A stretch of DNA of 64,000 nt from assembly GCF_038396765.1 (NCBI RefSeq), contig NZ_CP150096.1, forward strand, positions 1,409,001-1,473,000. The letters run 5' to 3'. Of the stretch, positions 28,039 to 36,056 are shown piece after piece (positions within the stretch are counted from its first letter, which is position 1; every line of letters begins with the position of its first letter). Made by a program: the position numbers and the translations under genes. A model generated the notes under the pieces. That model saw nothing but the letters and a program-made list of their open reading frames with translations. It was not told the DNA's origin and searched no databases. Source of the DNA: Chitinophaga caseinilytica (lineage in GTDB: Bacteria > Bacteroidota > Bacteroidia > Chitinophagales > Chitinophagaceae).

Positions 28039-28452
28039 ATGCCCAATAATCGACTGATGAACAGAATGAACCTGGACGCGCTAGGCATCGGGGCCTCGCT
28101 GGCCTGTGCGGTGCATTGCGTAGCGTTGCCGCTGGTGGCGGCGTTTCTTCCGCTGGCCGGCGCGGCGCTTCATTACGAGCCGCTGGAGTACCTGTTGCTG
28201 GGTGCCACGCCTGTAGTTGGATTGTTGGCGTTATACCGGGGGTATAAATACCAGCATCGCCGGGTGCGGCCGTCGGTATTGTTCGTAGTGGGATTTGCGT
28301 TGTTGATGGCGGGGCATTTCTGGTTCCCGGAGGCCTGGGAGCTGAGCGCGATCGCGCTGGGCGCGGGTTTGCTCATCGCGGCGCATGTAGATAACATCCG
28401 TTTTTGCCGGAAATGCAGGGGGAAGGAATCGGCCCCGGTAGCAGCTGAATAA
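28039..28452 (+). CDS. MerC domain-containing membrane protein
   Basis: 137 residues with four hydrophobic segments. The first contains the MerC signature (GASLACAVHCVALPLVAAFLP) with a Cys-Ala-Val-His motif, and the C-terminus has CRKC. MerC domains were named for mercury transport, but in Bacteroidota they are widespread in operons under Fur-family regulators; a zinc or general metal role is likelier here (inference from the shared promoter region). The start could be ATG 28039, 28057 or 28066. Transcribed divergently from the ABC cluster; an 800-bp repeat-filled region follows. Confidence 0.85.
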   Translation: MPNNRLMNRMNLDALGIGASLACAVHCVALPLVAAFLPLAGAALHYEPLEYLLLGATPVVGLLALYRGYKYQHRRVRPSVLFVVGFALLMAGHFWFPEAWELSAIALGAGLLIAAHVDNIRFCRKCRGKESAPVAAE

Positions 28453-28521
28453 GTCGGAATTTCCCGGAAACGTTTAGTTGCAGCTGTAATCGCCCATCCA
28501 ACAATTTGCAAATGCGTTCAA

Positions 28522-29152
28522 TTATTTGATGATTGAGTGGAGTGGATGATAATTGGCGAAACGGTTTTTGTAAGAAACGCTGGCCTGTATATTAAATCGT
28601 TCATCCATCAAATCCAAAAGTGATCATTTATTTGACAATTGAGTTGTGCGGATGACAATTGGCGAAACGGTTTTGTAAGAAACGCTGGCCTGTATTAAAT
28701 CGTTCATCCATCAAATCCAAAAGTGATCATTTATTTGACAATTGAGTGGAGCGGATGACAATTGGCGAAACGGTTTTTTAAGAAACGCTGGCCTGTATTA
28801 AATCGTTCTTCCAGCAAATCCAAAAGTGATCATTTGTTTGACAATTGAGAGGAGCGGATGACAAAAGATGTCTGACAAATGCCGCTATCGCCAAAAAGGT
28901 AAACTGAAGAAAAAATTGTCCTTCCAGCAAATCCAAAGGTGATCATTTGTTTGACAATTGAGTTGTGCGGATGAAAATTGGCGAAACGGTTTTGTAAGAA
29001 ACGCTGGCCGGTATTAAATCGTTCATCCATCAAATCCAAAAGTGATCATTTGTTTGACAATTGAGTGGAGCGGATGACAATTTGCGATATGTTTTTATAA
29101 GAAACGCTGAACTGAAGATAAAATCGCTCTTCCATCAAATCACAAATGGGAT
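28522..29152. repeat. Tandem array of about six 103-bp repeats
   Basis: Units start (TTATTTGA or TTGTTTGA) at 28522, 28628, 28731, 28834, 28947 and 29050, with lengths 106, 103, 103, 113, 103 and about 103. Each carries TTTGACAATTGAG, CGGATGACAATTGGCGAAAC, AAGAAACGCTGGCCTGTA, CATCAAATCCAAAAGTGATC in order. The middle of unit 4 is replaced by unrelated sequence and the last unit is degenerate. Units are contiguous with no unique spacers, so it is not a CRISPR array. No ORF or terminator is conserved between units. It fills the gap between merC and the COG0523 GTPase gene. Confidence 0.9.
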
Positions 29153-29255
29153 GATTTGCTGGGTAGATGAATTTAGTTGATGACAATCAATTGTACGGTG
29201 GGATGCAACATTCCCGCTTTCGAAAGTTTTTTTCGTCACCATTTAACCTGACCAT

Positions 29256-30488
29256 ATGCCCGCAGCATCCACTTTTGCCTTGACGGGAGACCACTTCCGC
29301 AAGGCGCCCTCCCAACTGCCCGTCACCGTACTCAGCGGATTCCTCGGCGCAGGGAAAACATCGCTCCTCCAACACATCCTTCACAACCGCGAAGGCCTGC
29401 GCGTAGCCGTTATCGTGAACGATATGGCCGAAGTCAACATCGATGCGCGCCTCGTCCGCAACGCCGCTTCCCTCCATCAAACGGAAGAAAAACTGGTGGA
29501 AATGTCGAACGGATGCATCTGCTGCACCCTCCGCGAAGACCTCCTCGCCGAAGTGCAACGCCTCGCGGCGGAACAACGGTTCGATTACCTGCTCATCGAA
29601 TCCAGCGGCATCTCCGAACCGCTGCCGGTAGCGCAAACCTTCACCTGGCAAGACGATCAGCAAGGCATCGACCTCAGCGCCGTGTCCCGGCTCGATACGC
29701 TCGTTACCGTCGTGGATGCTTACAATTTCCATCACGACTATGCCAGCCGGGAACTGCTCAATGAAAAAGGCTTGACGGAAGCGGCCGACGAACGCACCAT
29801 CGTGAACCTGCTGACCGACCAGATAGAATTCGCCAACGTCATCGTTCTTAACAAATGCGACCTCGTGACCGGCGAACAGAAAGGCGCCCTGAAATCCCTC
29901 CTGCGCAAACTCAACGCCAAAGCCAGGATCGTGGAAGCGGTCAAAGGGGAAGTGCCGCTCCGCGAAGTGCTCCATACCCGGCTGTTCGACTTCGAAGAAA
30001 CTTCCCAATCCGCCGGCTGGATCGCCGAGCTGGAAAAAGAACATGTTCCGGAAACGGAAGAGTACGGGATCCGGTCGTTCGTATACCGCAGCCGCGCACC
30101 GTTCCATCCGGAAAGGTTTTGGGAAATGGTGCAGCATAGCTGGCCGCAAGGTGTTATTCGCTCGAAGGGTTTGCTGTGGCTGGCTTCCCGGCCAGACGTG
30201 GCTGTAAACTGGAGCCAGGCGGGCCGCTCGCTCATGGCCGACCGCGCCGGCGTGTGGTGGTGCTCTATCCCGGAAAAGCACTGGGAACTCGATCCCGCAT
30301 CCGAACAGATCATCCGCGAACGATGGCATCCGCTGTTCGCCGACCGTTACAACGAAATCGTCATCATCGGCCAGGACATCGACCCGCACGCCATTTCCGT
30401 GCTGCTCGACGGTTGCCTGTGCAACAACGAAGAAACAATGGGCTGGAAACTCGGCCGGCCATTCAACGATCCCTTTCCCGCTTTCTGA
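29256..30488 (+). CDS. COG0523 (CobW/P47K family) GTP-binding protein, putative metallochaperone
   Basis: 410 residues. Walker A GFLGAGKT (28-35), the family metal-binding motif GCICC (86-90; CxCC), ESSGISEP, and the guanine-specificity motif NKCD are all present, followed by a CobW C-terminal domain (about 280-395, [16 protein letters not shown]). COG0523 GTPases deliver or sense metals; the Zur-regulated subgroup (ZigA/YeiR/YciC-like) handles zinc. Location next to a MerC gene and a His-rich ABC system under Fur-type boxes points to zinc. A half-site TGCAAC occurs at 29203-29208, 48 bp before the start. Confidence 0.92.
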   Translation: MPAASTFALTGDHFRKAPSQLPVTVLSGFLGAGKTSLLQHILHNREGLRVAVIVNDMAEVNIDARLVRNAASLHQTEEKLVEMSNGCICCTLREDLLAEVQRLAAEQRFDYLLIESSGISEPLPVAQTFTWQDDQQGIDLSAVSRLDTLVTVVDAYNFHHDYASRELLNEKGLTEAADERTIVNLLTDQIEFANVIVLNKCDLVTGEQKGALKSLLRKLNAKARIVEAVKGEVPLREVLHTRLFDFEETSQSAGWIAELEKEHVPETEEYGIRSFVYRSRAPFHPERFWEMVQHSWPQGVIRSKGLLWLASRPDVAVNWSQAGRSLMADRAGVWWCSIPEKHWELDPASEQIIRERWHPLFADRYNEIVIIGQDIDPHAISVLLDGCLCNNEETMGWKLGRPFNDPFPAF

Positions 30489-30588
30489 TAATGTTTAGGT
30501 AATTAGTTCCTGCGAAACCCCAACGCCGCCGCCCCTCTGTGTCCTCGATAAATTTCACGGGCGGCGGCTTCTTTCCAAAATCCTATTA

Positions 30589-30643
30589 TTTAGGTCGGTC
30601 TAAAAATTAATTTAGACAAATATGGATTCTGTTTTTAAATTTG
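30589..30643 (+). promoter_or_regulatory. Operator-like palindromes and -7 element upstream of the TonB receptor
   Basis: TTTAGGTCGGTCTAAA (30589-30604; arms TTTAG/CTAAA) overlaps a second inverted repeat, GTCTAAA-N6-TTTAGAC (30598-30617). Just downstream, TAAATTTG (30636-30643) matches the -7 consensus. The arrangement implies repression near -33 and favours the ATG at 30667 as the real start. The cognate regulator could be TetR- or DtxR-like; it is not identified. Confidence 0.5.
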
Positions 30644-30666
30644 TCTCACAAACAACCTACAACCTC

Positions 30667-32916
30667 ATGGCAGCAATGCTACGTACCATTTCAACCTTAC
30701 TATTTGCTGCGGTAACACTCGCCGCTCACGGCCAGGGCCGCCTGAAAGGGACCATTTCCGCAGGCGAAAAACCCGTCCCCTTCGCTACCGTCGGATTTAA
30801 AGATCTCAAAACCGGCGTCGTGACCGATGAAACCGGTCAATTCATCATTCCCAACGTTCCCGCGGGCAAACATGAGCTCCAGGTGAGCGCGGTAGGGTAC
30901 CTCACTTCCAAACAAACCGTCACCATCAAGTCCACAGGCACCACCAGCGTGCTGATCAGGCTGGAACCCTCTGCCAGCAATCTCGGCGAAGTTGTGGTCA
31001 GCGGCACCCTCCGGCCGGTAACCAAAATGGAAAGCCCGGTGCCCGTGGAAGTCTATTCCCCCGTCTTCTTCCGGAAAAATCCCACCCCCAGCATCTTCGA
31101 CGCGCTCCAGAATGTAAACGGTGTACGCCCGCAGCTAAACTGCAACGTCTGCAACACGGGCGATATCCATATCAACGGGCTCGAAGGGCCCTACACCATG
31201 GTCATGATCGACGGGATGCCCATCGTCAGCGCCCTGTCTACCGTCTACGGCCTGTCCGGCATCCCGAACAGCCTCGTGGAGCGGGTGGAAGTGGTAAAAG
31301 GCCCGGCCTCGACGCTGTATGGTTCCGAAGCGGTGGCAGGATTGATCAACATCATCACCAAATCGCCCGCCACGGCGCCGGTACTTTCGGCCGACGTGAT
31401 GGCCACTTCCTGGCAGGAATACAACGTGGACATGGGATGGCGGTTTAAAGCCGGATCACGGGCACAGTCGCTCCTGGGGCTGAATTACTTCAATTACCAG
31501 GATCCCGCAGACCATAACGGCGACGGCTTCACCGACGTTACCCAGCAACACCGGATCAGCGTTTTCAACAAATGGAGCTTCACGCGGAAAAACGACCGGG
31601 TAGCTTCGCTGGCGGCCAGATATTTTTACGAAGACCGCTGGGGCGGGCAAACCCAGTGGGAAAAACGCTGGCGCGGAACAGACAGCGTTTACGGTGAAAG
31701 TATATATACCAGTCGCGTCGAAGTGCTGGGGCAATACCAGCTGCCGACCCGGCCGCGCCTCATGCTGCAGGGCTCGTTCAACTATCATAACCAGAATTCC
31801 GTGTATGGCGCCACCTGGTTCCTCGCGAAGCAGACCATCGCGTTCGCGCAGCTGACCTGGGACAAGGAAATAGGGAAACACACACTGCTGGCGGGTTTGC
31901 CGTTCCGGTACACGTTTTATGACGACAATACGGTGGCTACTACGGAAAAAGACGTCAACAAACCCCAGCGGACCTTCCTGCCCGGCGTGTTCGTGCAGGA
32001 CGAGATCAAGCTGGCTACGGCGCACAACCTGCTGCTGGGCATGCGGTACGATTACAATTCCCTTCACGGCAATATCGTTACGCCCCGCATCGCCTATAAA
32101 TGGACGCCCAACTACCGGAACGTGTTCCGCCTGAACGCGGGAACGGGTTACAGGGTGGTGTCTGTGTTCACGGAAGACCATGCCGCGCTGAGCGGCGCCC
32201 GTGAAGTGGTGATCCAGTCGGAGCTGAAGCCAGAGCGGAGCTGGAACGTCAATTTGAACTACACGAAGAAAATACCGTTGGGAAGCGCCTTTTTGGGGCT
32301 GGATGCGACAGCTTTCTACACACACTTCTCGAACCGCATCATGCCCGACTATTCCCGGCCCGACTCCATATTATATGACAATTTGAACGGGTATGCGGTG
32401 TCTGAGGGATTCAGCCTCAATGCCGACCTGGCGTTCGCGTTCCCACTGAAGATCATGGCGGGGGCTACGGTGATGGACGTTTATGAGAAGGACCGCGGGG
32501 TGAAAACCAGGCCCATGCTCACCGAACGGTTTACCGGGACGTGGACGGTAAGTTATGCGTTCAAAAAGGCGGGTTTGACGGTGGATTATACCGGTAATAT
32601 ATATGGGCCGATGTTGCTGCCGGTGCAACCGAAGGACCCGCGGCCGGCCAAGTCGCCGGTCTGGAGCATTCAGAACGTACAGTTGACGAAGAAGTTGGGG
32701 AAGGAGTGGGAGATTTATGGAGGGGTGAAGAATCTGCTGAATTTCCTGCCGCCGAAGAACAGCATCGCGCATGCGCATGACCCTTTCGACAAGCGGCCGG
32801 GTTATAATGCCGACGGGAGCGTTGATCCTTATAACCTGACATTCGACCCCGCATACGTATTTGCACCGAACCAGGGGATCCGTGGATTCCTGGGGGTGCG
32901 GTTCACGCGGCAATGA
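30667..32916 (+). CDS. TonB-dependent outer-membrane receptor
   Basis: 749 residues from ATG 30667 (the frame opens at 30622, but the predicted -7 box lies within that extension). Order: signal peptide (LRTISTLLFAAVTLAAHGQG), carboxypeptidase-regulatory-like domain (about 20-105), plug domain with LNCNVCNTGDIHINGLEGPY and VEVVKGPASTLYGSEAVAGL, then a beta-barrel ending in an aromatic strand (FLGVRFTRQ). It imports a ligand across the outer membrane using TonB energy. The cysteine pair in the plug is common among Bacteroidota receptors of this type. The genomic position suggests a metal or metallophore substrate (inference). Confidence 0.93.
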   Translation: MAAMLRTISTLLFAAVTLAAHGQGRLKGTISAGEKPVPFATVGFKDLKTGVVTDETGQFIIPNVPAGKHELQVSAVGYLTSKQTVTIKSTGTTSVLIRLEPSASNLGEVVVSGTLRPVTKMESPVPVEVYSPVFFRKNPTPSIFDALQNVNGVRPQLNCNVCNTGDIHINGLEGPYTMVMIDGMPIVSALSTVYGLSGIPNSLVERVEVVKGPASTLYGSEAVAGLINIITKSPATAPVLSADVMATSWQEYNVDMGWRFKAGSRAQSLLGLNYFNYQDPADHNGDGFTDVTQQHRISVFNKWSFTRKNDRVASLAARYFYEDRWGGQTQWEKRWRGTDSVYGESIYTSRVEVLGQYQLPTRPRLMLQGSFNYHNQNSVYGATWFLAKQTIAFAQLTWDKEIGKHTLLAGLPFRYTFYDDNTVATTEKDVNKPQRTFLPGVFVQDEIKLATAHNLLLGMRYDYNSLHGNIVTPRIAYKWTPNYRNVFRLNAGTGYRVVSVFTEDHAALSGAREVVIQSELKPERSWNVNLNYTKKIPLGSAFLGLDATAFYTHFSNRIMPDYSRPDSILYDNLNGYAVSEGFSLNADLAFAFPLKIMAGATVMDVYEKDRGVKTRPMLTERFTGTWTVSYAFKKAGLTVDYTGNIYGPMLLPVQPKDPRPAKSPVWSIQNVQLTKKLGKEWEIYGGVKNLLNFLPPKNSIAHAHDPFDKRPGYNADGSVDPYNLTFDPAYVFAPNQGIRGFLGVRFTRQ

Positions 32917-33570
32917 TCAGAGGGCGAGGCCGACTTTGATACCGAGGTGGAGGCTGGGGAGGAATTTCTTGGCTTCATCTGTCTGAGGGACCACCGCTCC
33001 CCCTTCGAAACGGTGGGTGGAGGCTGTGTAGACTTTCCCGCGAACGCCTACGCCGAGGTAGGGATCGAGGATGAATTTGCCGCGGTGCATCTGGCGTCCG
33101 AGCAGGAGTTGGAGGCCGTAGACGTTTTTGTCCGCAGTATTTTCATAGGTCGCGCTGTTCAGCGTGACCTTTTCATTTGCATAGAATACCTTTTTAAAGA
33201 GGAGAACGGGCTCGAAGTAGGTGCCGGCCATGCGGATGGCGGTGTTCCGGCGGACGAGGTACCATTTGAGGCCGGCCCTGAAGCCGCCGCCGCGGCCTTC
33301 CACGAACTGTTCGGTGGAGATGCCGGGATTTTCTTTCCCGATATTGATCCGTTTGAAGAAGACGTAGTCCGGGTAATCGGTGTAAATACCGGAAACGCCG
33401 AGCTCGAGGCTCAGGGTTTCGGAGAGGTCCTGTTCGAGGTAGAGGTCCAGCTCATTAATGATGGTGGTGGGGTTTACCTTGATGTAGGTCCGTTTGCGGA
33501 AAGGTTCTTCCTGCGCCAGGGCGGTTTGTGCTGCTGTTGCGAGGAGGATAATGGTAAGGATCCTTTTCAT
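32917..33570 (-). CDS. DUF3575-like outer-membrane protein
   Basis: 217 residues with a signal peptide (MKRILTIILLATAAQTALAQ). The mature sequence alternates beta strands with turns (YIKVNPTTIINELDLYLEQD, LSLELGVSGIYTDYPDY, LDPYLGVGVRGKVY, SLHLGIKVGLAL), resembling small DUF3575-type barrels. Its stop codon abuts the TonB receptor stop with no gap; the two genes are convergent. No terminator fits between them. Function unknown; probably a structural or transport barrel of the outer membrane. Confidence 0.65.
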   Translation of the reverse strand: MKRILTIILLATAAQTALAQEEPFRKRTYIKVNPTTIINELDLYLEQDLSETLSLELGVSGIYTDYPDYVFFKRINIGKENPGISTEQFVEGRGGGFRAGLKWYLVRRNTAIRMAGTYFEPVLLFKKVFYANEKVTLNSATYENTADKNVYGLQLLLGRQMHRGKFILDPYLGVGVRGKVYTASTHRFEGGAVVPQTDEAKKFLPSLHLGIKVGLAL

Positions 33571-33621
33571 ATGGCTGCCGGGTTGTAGGGGGAGGCGGGT
33601 GGTGACGCCCGCCTTTGGGAA

Positions 33622-34185
33622 TCAGGTCAATAATCGTTCCACAATAACGGGGAACCATTTATGTTCGAGCGCCTGTACTTTTTGGGCGAGGCTTTCGGGT
33701 GTATCGGCTGGTGTGATGGTGCATTTTTCCTGGAGGATGGTGGCGCCATCGTCATATTTTTCGTTGACGAAGTGGATGGTGATGCCGGATTCGGGTTCGC
33801 CCGCGGCGATGACGGCTTCGTGGACGAAGTGGCCGTACATGCCTTTGCCGCCGTATTTGGGGAGGAGTGCGGGGTGGATGTTAATGATTTTGTCGGGGAA
33901 TGCCTGGACGAGGTTGGCGGGCACTTTCCAGAGGAAGCCGGCGAGAACGATGAGGTCGATGTGCAGCTCCTGCATCAATTTAACATAATAATCTCCCCGG
34001 AGGAATGCTTCCTTATCTATTATATATGAAGGGATGTTTTCGGCTTCGGCGATCAGGAGGACCCCGGCGTCCGGTTTGTTGGAAACGATGGCGGCCACGC
34101 GGATGGCTGGGTTGCCTTTGAGGTGATCGATGATCTTTTGGGCGTTTGAGCCGGCGCCGGAGGCGAAAATGGCGATGTTTTTCAA
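33622..34185 (-). CDS. purN: Phosphoribosylglycinamide formyltransferase
   Basis: 187 residues when started at TTG 34185 (L/MKNIAIFASGAGSNAQ), the conserved family N-terminus. The upstream ATG at 34227 would add an unusual hydrophobic 14-residue extension. Catalytic motifs are present: INIHPALLPKYGGKGMYGHFVH (Asn and His of the formyl-transfer site, here quoted as two parts NIHPALLP and GMYGHFVH) and DDGATILQ (Asp). The enzyme transfers a formyl group from 10-formyl-THF to GAR, step 3 of purine synthesis, in the cytosol. Single-gene unit. Confidence 0.93.
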   Translation of the reverse strand: MKNIAIFASGAGSNAQKIIDHLKGNPAIRVAAIVSNKPDAGVLLIAEAENIPSYIIDKEAFLRGDYYVKLMQELHIDLIVLAGFLWKVPANLVQAFPDKIINIHPALLPKYGGKGMYGHFVHEAVIAAGEPESGITIHFVNEKYDDGATILQEKCTITPADTPESLAQKVQALEHKWFPVIVERLLT

Positions 34186-34227
34186 GTTTGTATATAAATT
34201 AAGGCACAAAAATAGGCAGATAACCAT

Positions 34228-34632
34228 TTCCGGTAACGGTAAATTTCCATAATTTTAGGAGAAGCCCGGGCCATGGGGGGCGGAGGCTGATGTAAATCAG
34301 GTGACGGGAATGCGCAAAATCATGGCAATGCAACCAACTATATACGTATCTTGTTGTAGGTTGAAGTATCACATATCCGGTCCGGAACAACTTCCCGTGA
34401 GGCACTATCCGACAGTCTGGTTGAAAACTCCAAGCAAAAAAAGTATCACTGCGATCGGCAGAATCTCCGTAGATGGTAAATATGATTTTTATCAGGTATT
34501 GCGGTCGGCGTGTATGCGCCGGGGGTGAAGGGAGAGTCGAAATCAGCCACAGTAGATAATTTCAGCGGAATCATCTTTCGCGGATGTTATATAAAAACAG
34601 CTTGCAAAACAAGGACAATTTTTTTTCGTTTG
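34228..34632. other. Long intergenic region upstream of the respiratory cluster
   Basis: About 400 bp with no credible gene: two plus-strand frames of 60-75 codons here lack family resemblance and start signals. It presumably carries control sequence for purN on one side and the act-cox cluster on the other, but I recognise no operator. Confidence 0.4.
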
Positions 34633-34665
34633 TTGGTAAATTGTCAACATTCTGTCTTATTTTTG
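34633..34665 (+). promoter_or_regulatory. Promoter of the act-cox cluster
   Basis: TATTTTTG (34658-34665) matches the TAnnTTTG -7 consensus. A TTG at 34633-34635 lies 22 bp upstream, within the range seen for Bacteroidota -33 boxes. The actA GTG follows 46 bp downstream. Confidence 0.5.
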
Positions 34666-34711
34666 CTGGCACTTTTAAGAAACCTTAGGTCAAATCTAAA
34701 CTAAATAGGCT

Positions 34712-35992
34712 GTGTATCGTCGTGTTTCCATTCGTTTGCGTAAGCAATTTGTGAGTGTTCTTATCCTATGCGCGGGGCTGGTTAGTTCCTTCTCCATCGC
34801 GCGGGCAGCAGATCCTGGTGCAGGTAAGACGCTATTTCAGCAGAATTGTGCTTCCTGTCACAATGTGCACAAAAAACTGACAGGCCCTGCGCTCGCAGGT
34901 GTTGAGAGCAGGTGGGCCGATAAGGCGCTGCTTCACAAGTGGATCCGCAATTCCGCTTCTGTAATTGCGTCCGGCGACAAGTATGCCGTTGATCTCTTCA
35001 ACTCTTATAACAAGCTTCCGATGACGGCCTTCCCGGCCCTCACCGATGGTGATATCGACAATATCCTCGCTTTCGTGGCGCAGGAAGAGTCGAAACCTGT
35101 AGGTGGCGATAAAGGAGCTGGTGGCGCTGGTACAGCCGCTGCAGGAGGAGAGAAGGATTCCGGTAACAACAGCCTGCTGTTCGGCATCATCACCCTGATC
35201 CTCGCGATCGTAGCGGTGATCCTCATGCAGATCAACAGCAACCTGAACAAGCTGGCTTCCGAAAAAGAAGGCCACGCTACCGCGGAACCTGTCCCCTTCT
35301 ACAAAAACAAAGTTTACATCGCCCTTTGCATCGTATTGCTCTTCATCGTTGGCGGTTACTATACCATCCAGGGCGCTATCGGCCTGGGTCGCCAGGACGG
35401 CTACATGCCGGAGCAACCCATCTTCTACTCCCACAAGGTGCACGCGGGTATTAATCAGATCAACTGTCTTTACTGCCACTCTTCCGCTGAAAAGAGCAAG
35501 CATGCCATGATCCCTTCGGAGAACGTGTGTATGAACTGCCACAAGGCCATTACCGAATACACCGGTGACGACCTCTACACAGCTGAAGGCAAGAAAGTGA
35601 ACGGTACGGCTGAAATCCAGAAACTGTTCGATCACGTTGGATGGGACAAAGACGCCGGCCGCTATACCAAACCGGGCCAGCCCATCGAATGGAAGAAAAT
35701 CCACAGCCTGCCCGACCACGTTTACTTCAACCACTCCCAGCACGTGAACGCAGGCAAGGTACAGTGCCAGACCTGCCACGGCGATATCCAGGAGATGGAC
35801 GAAGTGAAGCAGTTCGCCGACCTGTCTATGGGCTGGTGCGTAAACTGCCACCGTACCACTAAAGTGCAATTTGCCGAAAACAACTACTACAGCATCTTCG
35901 AAAAGCTGCACAATGATGTGAAAGAAGGCAAGGTTGACAGTGTGACCGTAGAAATGCTGGGCGGTACCGAGTGCCAGAAGTGCCACTACTAA
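34712..35992 (+). CDS. actA: Alternative complex III multiheme cytochrome c subunit ActA
   Basis: 426 residues from GTG 34712, with a signal peptide. An N-terminal monoheme cytochrome c domain (CASCH at 46-50, with PMTAFPAL supplying the Met) is followed by two membrane helices (about 153-172 and 200-222) and a C-terminal part with five CxxCH motifs: CLYCH, CMNCH, CQTCH, CVNCH and CQKCH. Alternative complex III oxidises menaquinol and passes electrons to an oxidase; ActA forms the periplasmic heme wire. ActA is usually described as pentaheme, so the extra N-terminal heme domain is worth noting. First gene of the cluster. Confidence 0.92.
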   Translation: MYRRVSIRLRKQFVSVLILCAGLVSSFSIARAADPGAGKTLFQQNCASCHNVHKKLTGPALAGVESRWADKALLHKWIRNSASVIASGDKYAVDLFNSYNKLPMTAFPALTDGDIDNILAFVAQEESKPVGGDKGAGGAGTAAAGGEKDSGNNSLLFGIITLILAIVAVILMQINSNLNKLASEKEGHATAEPVPFYKNKVYIALCIVLLFIVGGYYTIQGAIGLGRQDGYMPEQPIFYSHKVHAGINQINCLYCHSSAEKSKHAMIPSENVCMNCHKAITEYTGDDLYTAEGKKVNGTAEIQKLFDHVGWDKDAGRYTKPGQPIEWKKIHSLPDHVYFNHSQHVNAGKVQCQTCHGDIQEMDEVKQFADLSMGWCVNCHRTTKVQFAENNYYSIFEKLHNDVKEGKVDSVTVEMLGGTECQKCHY

Positions 35993-36056
35993 TCAATAGA
36001 TCAGAGAAATCAGACCAGACAAATTTTTCAAATCGTAACGCGATATAAATAATCAC

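Noticed and set aside
28522..29152. CRISPR array
   Set aside because: The units are about 103 bp, contiguous and nearly identical throughout, with no short repeat/unique spacer alternation and no cas genes nearby.
30622..30666. Longer N-terminus for the TonB receptor starting at ATG 30622
   Set aside because: The extension covers a predicted -7 box and would precede the signal peptide with 15 polar residues; ATG 30667 fits better.
34301..34704. Two small plus-strand ORFs upstream of actA
   Set aside because: No family resemblance or ribosome site; one has a frame that runs into the actA promoter region.
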